64,000 bases of DNA, taken from contig JAFFSR010000004.1 in NCBI GenBank assembly GCA_017163975.1, positions 1-64,000 of the forward strand. The letters are read 5' to 3'. Below the pieces are notes generated by a model, which saw only the letters and a list, made by a program, of their open reading frames with translations, made no database searches and was not told where the DNA came from. Of this stretch, positions 46,468-56,413 are shown in pieces. Source of the stretch: Anastatus disparis (taxonomy: Eukaryota > Arthropoda > Insecta > Hymenoptera > Eupelmidae). The position numbers were made by a program, and so were the translations under genes. Positions within the stretch are counted from its first letter, which is position 1. Every line of letters starts with the position of its first letter.

Positions 46468-47992
46468 TTAAAAAATAAAATCACCATTGATCTCATCATC
46501 AAAACAGGAGCATTCAAAATCAAGAAAAGACGATGCAACGAGATAAACTTTACGTTTCGATGGCATAGGCGTTTGTTCGACACATCTTGCTGTAGCACAC
46601 GCGCATCGATGTCGCATTGATTTCTCCAAATTGTACGTAGGTTTTTGTTCTTTGATCTTGATTTGTTCTTTCGATTGGACTTGTTCTTTCGATTGATGTT
46701 GTTGCTCTTTTGATTGATGTCGGTCTTTCGTTTGATGTTGTTCTTTCGTTTGGGTTTGTTCTTTAACTTGCTTTTGTTCTTTTGTTATTTTGGAAGGTGT
46801 GACTGTATCAAGTCTGATTCGTTGACTGCATTTCGTGCATTTTTTCTTATTTTTTGGATTCTCAAAACATGTTGTTGCCTTGAATTAAGAAATTTATTTA
46901 TTATAATTACTTTTAGAAAATAATGAAATACGTCATTATTTAAAATAAAAATATTTTAATAATTCAACTAAACATACAAGGAAATATTTTTTTTAAGGAT
47001 CGCTGCGCAGTTTTATTCAAAAGCTTTTAAGTACAATTTAAATGCTATAGTATTTGCGTAAATAAAACAAAAAAAGGATAAGAAAACAACGTGAAATAAG
47101 CGTAAATGATTAAATTTAACTAAAAGAATGATTAATTACAAAATTATATAAAAAATAATTCGTAGTATAAAAAATTCCCGTGATTAATAATTTTTTTAAA
47201 TTCACGTAACCATTATCTTTCTTATGAATAATGACTTTAATTTATGAGTCCATAAGAAAAAAAACTATTTTGTCTGTAAGAAAAAAAAATTAAAAATGTA
47301 CCATTCACCTTTGTTTGGGCAAAAACAAAAATTTAATTTCAGGAAGTAAGGTCAATAACTTAAAAATGTGAGGCAGGTTATTTAAAATGCAATTCGTATG
47401 AGTCACAATAGCCTTACAGGAAGAAATAATATGGTGAACGTACTAAATTGCATAAATAAAGTAATTTAAGTTACATTTATATAAAATTCGCTTTAATTAG
47501 TTGTAAAACTAAAGTCTTACTCATTCAATTTAATTGCCAATTTAAATAATTATTATTTTTGTGTGGGAAAATAAAACAAACATTTTAACGCTTTATAGCA
47601 TAAAATAATTAATATATTAAAAGTCAAATTCAAGAACTGATTGATTGATAATGTTAGTAAATAATTATGATTTATAACTTTCATAATGCAACTTTTCATA
47701 TTTTAATGCTCTAATATTTTGTAAGTAGATTATTAAGTAAATTTATACGTTAATTGGGAATTTTAATTAAAATTTTAAATTATTTATAGGTTATAAATAA
47801 CATTTTAGTTTTTTTATAAGTTAAACGTAAATCAAAAAAATAATTTGTCTTACATACTTTTTCTATGTTTAACAACGTTATAACTACACGTTGAAAAAGA
47901 ATATAATAAAAACTTACCAAAGTAGTTGTATATAAGCAGCATAAATATGAGATGCAAGCAATGCATATACCAACGCCTAATACGTCAAACAT
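46468..47992 (-). CDS. Unrecognised two-exon gene, KEQ-repeat Cys protein
   Basis: Exon 1 is 47,992-47,918 (25 codons, donor GTAAGT). Exon 2 is 46,878-46,468, after an acceptor ending TTCAAG. Both borders are phase 0, giving 161 residues. Residues 4-21 (VLGVGICIACISYLCCLY) are hydrophobic: a signal peptide or membrane anchor. Then come C29, C39xxC42, a lysine/glutamine-rich stretch about 54-105 with roughly nine KEQ-type repeats (TKEQHQTKDRHQSKEQ), and a second cysteine part: C117xC119, C124, C148xC150. It ends GDFIF. I recognise no family. The open frame over 411 bases in AT-rich DNA, the matched splice phases and candidate poly-A signals on the minus strand at 46,311-46,316 support a real gene. 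Secretion is inferred. An extra 5' exon cannot be excluded. Confidence 0.6.
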
Positions 47993-48718
47993 TTCTCACA
48001 ATCACATTTTTAATAACAATTTACCATGTTTAATTTTACAAGATTTTCCGTTTCTGTTTTAAACATTTTTTTGTTACAAACATTAAAAAGTTAATAAAAA
48101 ACAACACACAATTAAATAACACTGATATTAAAAATATATTAACATGAAATTAGCAACGAATCTTTTGCATACACAAATATACTTGAAAAAAGAAAAGAAT
48201 AATTTTTAAAAAAATGAACATTATTTGAAAATGATCAAACACTTTTACATTATAACATTCCAACTTATGACATGTAGAATAATGAATAGTCCATTATAAA
48301 TTAAAATTTTTAAAATTACTTATGATAAACCACATAATAAATAATATTTATAATAATATTGAATAGCTGATTTTTATATTCATAGTTTTTCTTTATAATA
48401 TTTACTGCACTTTGAAATTTTACTTGAAATAATTTTTGAGTCCATTCCCATAAGAAAATTTAAATAATACATATAACAAATGGAAATACTAAAGCATCTA
48501 TTTCATTCAAAAATGCTTGTATTGTACTAATAACAAAAATTTATTTGAAGAATTACAGAAAAAAGTGTTGAAAATTATCTTGAAAATAATAGAATCAGTG
48601 TGACAATCTATTTGTTAAAATATTAAATTGTTTCGTTTTTTTTTTGTTAAAAAAAAACAGTTTAATCATAAATTTCAAAAATTTTTATATCAAATTCAAA
48701 TATAAGAAAAAGCTATTT
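47993..48718. other. Upstream region of the KEQ gene
   Basis: AT-rich; would contain its promoter. No TATA box can be singled out because TATA-like words are everywhere. Confidence 0.4.
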
Positions 48719-48925
48719 ATTAATTTTTTTTTTTTTATTTTATTTAACATCGCTGTATTTATACTATCGTTACAATGCTAATTAGCGACGGAGGTTCTCA
48801 GTCTGTTTGTAAACAAAACATGTATATCACATACAGTGATGCTTATATCAATCGATCGCCGAGAGCGGGATTCGAACTTGAGTCCTCCAGATTAAGAATC
48901 CATCGCTCTGAGTGAACCACTGACA
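48719..48925 (-). repeat. tRNA-derived SINE, type A
   Basis: The T run at 48,725-48,738 is the tail. The body has ACAGTGATGCTTATATCAAT, and the head GAGCGATGGATTC with box B-like CAAGTTCGAATCCCGCTCTC on the minus strand. Confidence 0.75.
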
Positions 48926-50032
48926 ATCTCTTAGAAAGAGATATTATAGCCAGTTCAAAAACTCAATTGATTGTCTCTTGCATTTATTTTTCTGTATAAG
49001 AATTCAGTCAGAAAAGGAATTATTTATGGACCTCTAATGAGCGTATATTTTTCACTTATATTTCAAAAATTTAGATTATGCTTAGTTCGAGACAACAGTA
49101 ATAAATCAACAATAGTCTTAAAGTGGTTTGAGGAAAATAAATTGGTGTAAAAACCAGATCTTTTTTTGTTGGAAGAATAATAACATTTTTACCGCAATTC
49201 TTAGAAGTACTTAACATTGAAATATGATGAGCATAAAAATTTATACTCGATAGAAAAAAATTTTATTTAATTTTAACTTTATTATGAATATAGTTTTTAT
49301 TAGAAAAATATTTATCATTGCATTTAATATATTTTAAATGAGTAAACTTCTGATTTGTGAACAGAATAACTAAAAAAATTTGATTACAAAAATAACCTCG
49401 AAAATAACTTTTTCATAAAATAGATAACTTTTCTATTAATTATAAAATAAAGTACAATAAAATTATTGAAAAAGGAAATATGGCCAAAATTTATCATTTT
49501 TATGCCACACGCTATGTAGTTTTATAATAACTAAACTAATTATAATTAATACTTAAGAAAACTTGTATTAATATATTCGTACTGATTTTTAGATTTTATT
49601 CAAATTGGTAAATTTAATAAATCTACACATTTACCAGTTGGTTACATATGTGGTCGTATGTGGTATTGATTATTATTTCTAAAAAGTATATATCAACAGA
49701 ATGTATTTCATACGTACTTATATATTATTTATTAAAATAGTTGATTACAATAATTAATACAATTCATAATTTATTAGATTCTATTTTCTCTATGATATAT
49801 TAAAAATGATTTTTAAATGTACTGCAAAAGTAACATGTTTACGGATGGTACAATTTTCTTGATAATATATAATTCAATTGATACATAATTATAATTTCTA
49901 CCTGACCGATACTAGGTATCAAAAAACGAAAATTTAAAATATTTTATAATCTTTTGCTGGTTATAAAGATTCAAAATTTTAATGATTGTATGAATTAAAC
50001 ATTGATAATATGATCTACGAATAGTATTTTGT
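48926..50032. other. AT-rich intergenic
   Basis: Nothing supported. Confidence 0.4.
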
Positions 50033-51225
50033 TTATTTAATATTACTCAAAGCTTTTATCCTTTGAAATTTTGCTATTTCTTCATTGATCCAATCGATGA
50101 AAGTATATACTCTAATAAAAACATCTGGACGTGCTGTTGCGCATGGATTAACAAAGAAAGCAATACCAATTTGAACCTCATTAATTATAAGTGGACTACC
50201 AGAATCGCCCTACAAATATAAAATTAAAATTTTATTTTATATTTCTTTAAAAAATAAATTTTAATTATTTACCATACATGCACCTTCTCCAAATTCTATT
50301 GATATATATGAAACTTTGTTATTTTGACAGTACTTTTTCACATATTTTTGCATTTATCCTGATCGTAAATCTTGAGTTCAATTCTTGTAGATCATTTGAG
50401 GAACTCCCACTTTTATTGAAATACTCAATATATATATATAGAGTTCTTAGACATGATGAGTATAAATATAATATGAATAAATATATTAAATTGTAATTTT
50501 GCATGAAAAAATTTATAGCATCTTTGAAAAAGAAATCATAAAAAAATAATAGTCAGGTTTTTATTTTTTTTTTTAATCTTATTTTTATCAACAAAGACAG
50601 TCAGATCGCCATAGTGCACAGGTATTAAGCCACTATGACGAAAAAAAATTAAATATCAATTATTTTTTTTTTTTATAGATTTAGCGGATCTTCGCGCAAA
50701 ACTTTAGTTACCGAGGTAACTAAAGTTTAGTACATGTTTTCAAGTAAAATTGTCAAGTTGTCCAACTTCATAAATATCTTTAGTTTGTAGTTTGATCATT
50801 TGAACTTTATCATTAAATTTAATATCTTCTTGTACTCGAACTAATCCAATATCATTTATAGGTCTATCAGTAGTAAAATTTTTGTTAAAAACCACGTAAA
50901 TTCAGAACGATATATTTTAAGTTTATCACCTTTTTTTTATTAATGCCAGCATAAATTATGACGGCATCTGTTTTTTAATTATTAAACCTTAAACTTGAAT
51001 AGTTTATATAATAATAAGTGATATTTACTAATTATTGACCTTAAAAATTTAGAGATAATGAATTTTCAAATACAAGCACTTACTGCGTTAGACAGTGAGC
51101 ACCAGTCAATATCCAACGCCTGTTTAAAATTGAACCACTGCATAAATAACTTTTTGATTGTAATAATACCATGTAAAGATATTTACCATTAAGTGAATTT
51201 TTACCTCCAATAACTCGTGGAGTAG
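50033..51225 (-). pseudogene. Trypsin-like serine protease locus with frame breaks
   Basis: S1 protease pieces on the minus strand, in order. Exon 51,225-51,084 has the activation site RVIGGKNS and the histidine motif TGAHC. Exon about 50,967-50,745 has VIIYAG and the aspartate motif NDIGLV. Exon about 50,430-50,273 reads KKYCQNNK to GEGACM. Exon 50,209-50,033 has GDSGSPLI and ends with DVFIRVYTFIDWI. The catalytic His, Asp and Ser are all present. But the frame breaks in an A run (8 A) near 50,932, again near 50,910, and twice near 50,390 and 50,350, each consistent with one lost base. Exon 1 and 2 phases do not join cleanly. The usual GWG segment is not clear. No signal peptide exon was found upstream. 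Either a young pseudogene or homopolymer errors in an active gene. Confidence 0.7.
50698..50729. repeat. Short perfect hairpin in protease intron
   Basis: AAACTTTAGTTACC and GGTAACTAAAGTTT separated by three bases. It lies where the next protease exon would be expected. Confidence 0.6.
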
Positions 51226-51249
51226 CTGAAATTTATTAATTTTTTTAAA

Positions 51250-51915
51250 TATTTAAATAAGGTAAAAGTTCCAATGAATGGACCCAATTTTGAAAAAAAT
51301 TCTCATTTTCCATTTTTCTTCTATTTTACGTAAATCATTTAATAGATTTGCTCCAAAATTTGTATACAATTTATTCGCTATTGTCTGAAGATAACAAGCT
51401 TTTGAAAACAAATTTTCTTAACGTAGTTACAATTTCAGAGAATTTTAAAGATTTTAAAAATGATTCTGATTTTTATTTTTTTTTATTTCACGTAAAGTAC
51501 TCGATAGATTTGTTCTAAAATTTGCGCGGAAATTATTTACAACTGCCAAAAAATAGGAAATTTTTGAAAACTTATTTTCCTAGTGTAGTTTTGATTTTTG
51601 AGCATTTTGAAAATTTTGAAAAAAATTGTTTTTGTTTAGCCAATTAGATCTCGAAAAGTACTCGATGGATTTGCTTCAAATTTGGCATTTAATCTATTTT
51701 TTTTTTTACTAGGCGGGAAGCTATAGAAAATTGGTTTTCTTAGTGTAATTTTAATTTTAGAAAATTTTTCAAATTTTTAAAAAAACTTCATTTTTTATTT
51801 TTTTTTCTATTTTATGCAAACTACTTGATAGATTTACTCTAAAATTTGTATACAAGTTATTCGTTACTGTCTTTATAAAAAAAGCTTTTGAATAATAATT
51901 TTCTTAGCGTAGCTC
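51250..51915 (-). repeat. ~165-bp tandem array, about four units, inverted
   Basis: Same unit as 44.2-45.9 kb in opposite orientation. The anchor (CGTAGTTACAATTT or GTGTAGTTTTGATTTT) recurs near 51,421, 51,583, 51,742 and 51,908, spacing about 160-166. Confidence 0.7.
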
Positions 51916-53150
51916 TTTGATCACTTCTTCTGATTTTTGATTTAATGCTTGCTCTCTTTTCTTTTATCTCACTCTGGTACTTATTTTCACACTATTTTCA
52001 TCTATCCCTCTCTCTCTCTTGGAGGTTGTGATAAATCGACAAGCAGTTCTTAGTGCACTTTTGTGTGTGTTTTGGTGCTTCTGCTGCTGTGTGTGATTAG
52101 CGGACGTATTTACTGTTGAGGGAGATCGAGTGGTGCATTGTCTGCTGCGAGAGGTGTTGATATTGCAGCCGCACTATCACTGACATCCACTACATGTGCT
52201 TGTTTGCTGTCTGCTGCTTGCTTTCTCTCAAGGCTTCAACGTTCCCGTGCAGTGCGGATTTTGATCTCATGCGCACTCACGGTGGTACGTATATCTCCTG
52301 CTTATAATTTCTTCTTAACAATTGTGCTTTTTTTGCACTACTTTGTATTTATAATTTGCATTTTTGAGGTTAAGCTGCTGGGATCGGTGGGCTTGCAACG
52401 CTGCGGTCACCTTGTACAAACGGAAAAATCTGTTTCCATCTTTATTGCCTAGATTGCTCGCTCTGCAACTACAACTCATTGGATACGTGCTTAGTTCGTT
52501 CGAATGTAAAAAGAGCTTGAATTTGGAGGTTTAGCCTGTTTTGGTAATAGTGTACGGGGTTGAGGATAGGCTGAGGAACAATTTAGACCATCATCGTAAC
52601 ACTGTAAAATTGCTTTGGTCTCCTATACAGGGTGCTGAAGTACCCCTAAGTGATGCGCATCAACGACAGTGGAAACATACGTATCAACCTTGTCAACCGA
52701 GGATAACACCATACACTGACAGCTTTTTGCTATACTTACTTGGCCACGGCCATTGTATTTATTTACTACACTAAATAGGCTTTTATTATTACATCCGCTA
52801 TTGCTTACATTTGAGTACTTAGACATGACTAAAAAGTGCATTAACTGTGCCAGAGAATTTACTACTGTCTCTAAACCGCTTGAGTGCACCCGATGTGGAA
52901 ATTTGCTGCACACTGGCTGTGCTGAATCACGTAAGGAAGAAACTGGAACAATTCTGAAGGTCTGTAATCCCTGTATGAAGGAGAACAGCTTGCCTGCTAG
53001 TCGCTCTCGAACTAGTTCTGTTAGATCTGAACATTCTGCTTCAAAATCGGATGCTTCTCGATAGCCGAGGGGATAGATGAAAATAGTGTAAAAATAAAGC
53101 ACTTGGCGCAATGCTTTCTCATAGAGCTCATTGAGTTTTTTCATTAAATT
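51916..53150 (+). mobile_element. Non-LTR-like retroelement remnant
   Basis: Less AT-rich than its surroundings. It follows the tandem array directly, contains an ORF1-like zinc finger (52,825-53,064) and ends at AAAGCACTTGGCGCAATGC with the TTTCTCATAGAGCTCATTGA terminus shared with 43,890. No reverse transcriptase or endonuclease sequence is present, so it is internally deleted or non-autonomous. Confidence 0.5.
52825..53064 (+). CDS. C4HC3 zinc-finger ORF1-like protein, truncated
   Basis: 80 codons including the stop (79 residues). Start chosen at the ATG giving MTKKCINC; the frame is open upstream to 52,753. Zinc ligands follow the PHD order: KCINC, ECTRC, LHTGC, VCNPC. After residue 55 it is Ser/Arg-rich (SRSRTSSVRSEHSAS) and stops. 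N-terminal PHD-type fingers of this sort occur in ORF1 proteins of some non-LTR retrotransposons (general knowledge). Its place between the array and a repeat terminus supports an element origin rather than a host gene. It is much shorter than a full ORF1, which suggests internal deletion. Whether it is translated is unknown. Confidence 0.5.
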   Translation: MTKKCINCAREFTTVSKPLECTRCGNLLHTGCAESRKEETGTILKVCNPCMKENSLPASRSRTSSVRSEHSASKSDASR

Positions 53151-54235
53151 AATTATATGCTTTTCCACATACTTAAGGAACTTTTCTGTAATCATAGCTT
53201 ATAACGTGTTTATAAAATATTAGTATTACTTTTCGATTTTTCATCGTATCAAGCTTTGATCAGCTATCGAAACCAATGTAATTATATAATTATGAAATAA
53301 AAATCTTATATTTTATAAATTAGTTTTAAAAAATATACTGTAACAAGATTTGTTATGATGCCTTTTTTATATTCTCTTTTTTTATTTAATTATCATTTAT
53401 GAAAAAATTAAAAATTAGAAAATGTTTAACATTACTATGTATTACTCATTTAAAAATTACTGTCCATAACTTCAATTAATAGCAATCGGTTTTTATAAAA
53501 TTATTCTAACCCTAGTAAAATTAATAAACATAAAAAAATGTAAATTCAGAGGGAAGTTCTAATATTAGAAAAGCTATTAATTTTCTTTATGTTTTGTTTA
53601 ATGTTTAAAAGATATAGCTGCTCTGTTAAGAACAATCAACTAAAAAATTACTTTCAAGACGCTAAAAAGATTAGTAAATTAGATAAAAGTGTTAATCTTG
53701 ATGTAATAAAGAAAAATGTATAATATCGGACTATTATTTACGACAGAAACAAAAGTCTTCGTAAGAACTTATGGATATAGATCCATCGAAATTTAATTTT
53801 AAAAAATATTTTTTAAAACCATATTATCATAAAAAAGCCATATTGTTAGTAAATGAAATATGTCATTTATTTCATAAAAATTATAAATAAATAGTTTTGT
53901 ATTAGTTTAATTAAAACATTAAGGTTCAGTAAATGTTTTTAAAAAGACATTTCAGTGACTGAAAAAAAGATTATATATATCGATATGTATTATTTATATT
54001 TTCGCCTGAATATAGAGCAACCGGCACACAGCAATGCATATAACTAAAAACGGTTGCATATAGCATGGTAATACTTAAAAAGATCAGTTGGTATAACTTC
54101 AAGGTGTGTTACATAATTAATCATTTCCTTCATTATCAGTATAATATTTTTCTTTAATTATGTAAAGAGAAATATAATTTTGAAAGAAAACCATTAGACA
54201 ATTTCTCAAAACTATAGTAAATTATATCTTACACA
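53151..54235. other. AT-rich intergenic
   Basis: Nothing supported. Confidence 0.4.
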
Positions 54236-55409
54236 CACTAAGAAAAAAATATGATTGTATCAACTGAATCCTTCTGTTAATATACCACGATGAAATATTC
54301 TATTCATTTAACAGACGAGTTCTGTTAATTTGATGGATATCGTAATATTGATTCAATTTAAAATTAACTTTAATTTAACAGCAAAGTAAGTCAAAATAGC
54401 TGATACTTTTTATTGTGTCAAACAAATAAGTTTTAAAGATGATAAAAACTTTTTTATTTAGTTGAAACTCACAGCTCACTGTGTTCCGATTTCTAGATAT
54501 TAATTAACAACACATTATTCATACTATAAACAATGATCATTATACAAATTCTTAAGTGAAATTTTTTAACATTTTCTTAAATATTTCACACTACACTATT
54601 GATATTTACAAATAAAATCTAACATCGCTCGCTAATAATCGATATGCATCGCATTGCATCGCATTTCTACATACAGCGGATAAATTCGTTCGTTCTTATA
54701 TACTAACTGACGTGCAATCTCACCACTTGCGGGTTACAAGAAATACGCCATCTATTATTGTACTATAGAAACGTAACTGTTTTGAAAAGCGGGAGATTTA
54801 AAAATACTTGTTGAATAACATAAAAGTCTTTATAAAATAAATTTATCAACGACATAAATGATAAATATTTTATTTTGACTTATGTTTTTTATGTTAACTG
54901 TTATTCAATTATATCAACAGTAGGGCTGTTGATATGATTGAATTGAAACATTTGTATTGAAATAATTCATCAGTTAATTTAAGCATGTGCATATTATTGG
55001 TTCAATTTGTAAAATTTTGTTGAAATGTAAGTCATACTTTTATTTTGACTTACGTTCTTTTTATTGTAACTGTCATTCAATTATATCAACAACCGTGCTG
55101 TTGATATAATTAAATTGAAACATTTGTATTGAAATCATTCATCAGTTATTTTGAGCATGCACATTTTATTGATTCAATTCATAAAATTTTGTTGAAATGT
55201 AAGTCATACTTTTATTTTGACTTACGTTTTTTTATGTTAACTGTTATTTAATTATACCAACAGCCGTGCAGTTAAATTGGCAGCACGATCGTATTCGGGC
55301 TATTTCAACTGCACAGATTCTGTTAAATCAAAAGAATTATGTCAGATTAACAGCAGATCTGTTGAATCAATAACATTTCAGTTGATCTGATGAAATTTTT
55401 TTCTCAGTG
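54236..55409. mobile_element. TIR element with internal tandem repeats
   Basis: TIRs CACTAAGAAAAAAAT and ATTTTTTTCTCAGTG, followed inward by ATCAACTGAA and its mirror TTCAGTTGAT. Inside, a ~170-bp unit (TTTTATTTTGACTTA, then GTTGATATGATTGAATTG-like) begins near 54,870, 55,037 and 55,210; the third is partial. No transposase seen. Confidence 0.7.
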
Positions 55410-55504
55410 CATTATTTTATGATATCAAATCATTATTTAAACAATACTATTATATTTAAAACATCTTCAAGAAGAAAATTTTAATAAAATGCTAACTTGG
55501 CTTA

Positions 55505-55700
55505 ATTAGATTTCTCAGTGGCTCAGTCGGCAGAGTGATGGATTTGTAATCTTGAGGTCTTGAGTTCGAATCCCGATATCAGCCGATTGATGCAAGCACC
55601 ACTGTACGTTATATGTACTTTGTTCACAAACACACTGACAACCTCTGTTGCTAATGAGCATCTCAATGATGGCAAAAATACAGCGATGATAAATAAAAAA
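55505..55700 (+). repeat. tRNA-derived SINE, type A
   Basis: Head CAGTGGCTCAGTCGGCAGAG with box B-like GAGTTCGAATCCCGATATC, body AAGCACCACTGTACGTTATA, tail A run at 55,689-55,700. The best preserved copy in the window. The A-tail and body make a functional tRNA unlikely. Confidence 0.8.
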
Positions 55701-56413
55701 AAAACTTTCCTCTGACTTTTTCGTTTTCAATTTTTTTTCTTTTTTGGGGTAGGGCGTCTATTATTTTTGAATTATTATAATTAACATTCTAATGACAAAA
55801 CAACAACAAAAAAAAACAATTATTATTAATTATTTTTATTTATCTTTGTCTATTAATATAGAGAATATAATAAATTATTATGAAAAATTTTATAAATTTG
55901 ACAAATTGAAATCAAGGGGCGCGCCAGCGCCACCGATGGCAATATCTTATTATTAGTCGAGTAGAATTAGCTGTAAAAGAGCAAAAATTTAATGTAATTA
56001 GTAACAGGTGCAGACCACCAAAAATGGCTTTGTTGGATGATTAGAAATTCTGGAATTACCCTAAATATTTGAGCCGTCAGGAATTTGTAAACAATGATTT
56101 AAGGTCAAAATTCGTAAAAATCACTGTTTTTTTGAGATAGCTCAAAATCGTTTGCGATTTAGTATATGAAAATCATACTATTTATAGGTATTTCAAAGAC
56201 GATTAATTTGAGACGTCATTGATGAAAATCGGTTAATAACTTTTATAAATAATGATAAACAAAAATCGAAAATCGCGAAATTTTAAAATATTTGTCATTT
56301 GATAAAAAAAGGATGTACATGTTTGTAATTCAACAAAAATGTGTCTCTTATTATCCTTAAGTTACCATAGAAATTTCATAAAAAAATATTAATTATTTTA
56401 GGAGATATTCTAT
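55701..56413. other. Intergenic upstream of the PIN-like pseudogene
   Basis: A few coding-looking words (for example near 56,010-56,090) are interrupted by stops; no exon is supported. Confidence 0.35.

Noticed and set aside
52138..52452. 104-residue ORF upstream of the zinc-finger ORF
   Set aside because: In the 5'-UTR-like, less AT-rich part of a retroelement remnant; no domain. The 190-residue antisense ORF at 52,623-53,195 overlaps the zinc-finger coding strand and is a shadow.
55505..55580. tRNA gene candidate (box A and box B present)
   Set aside because: The segment continues into a conserved body and an A-rich tail shared with four other loci, so it is a SINE head, not a free tRNA gene. 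The same applies to 28,262 and 48,840-48,925.
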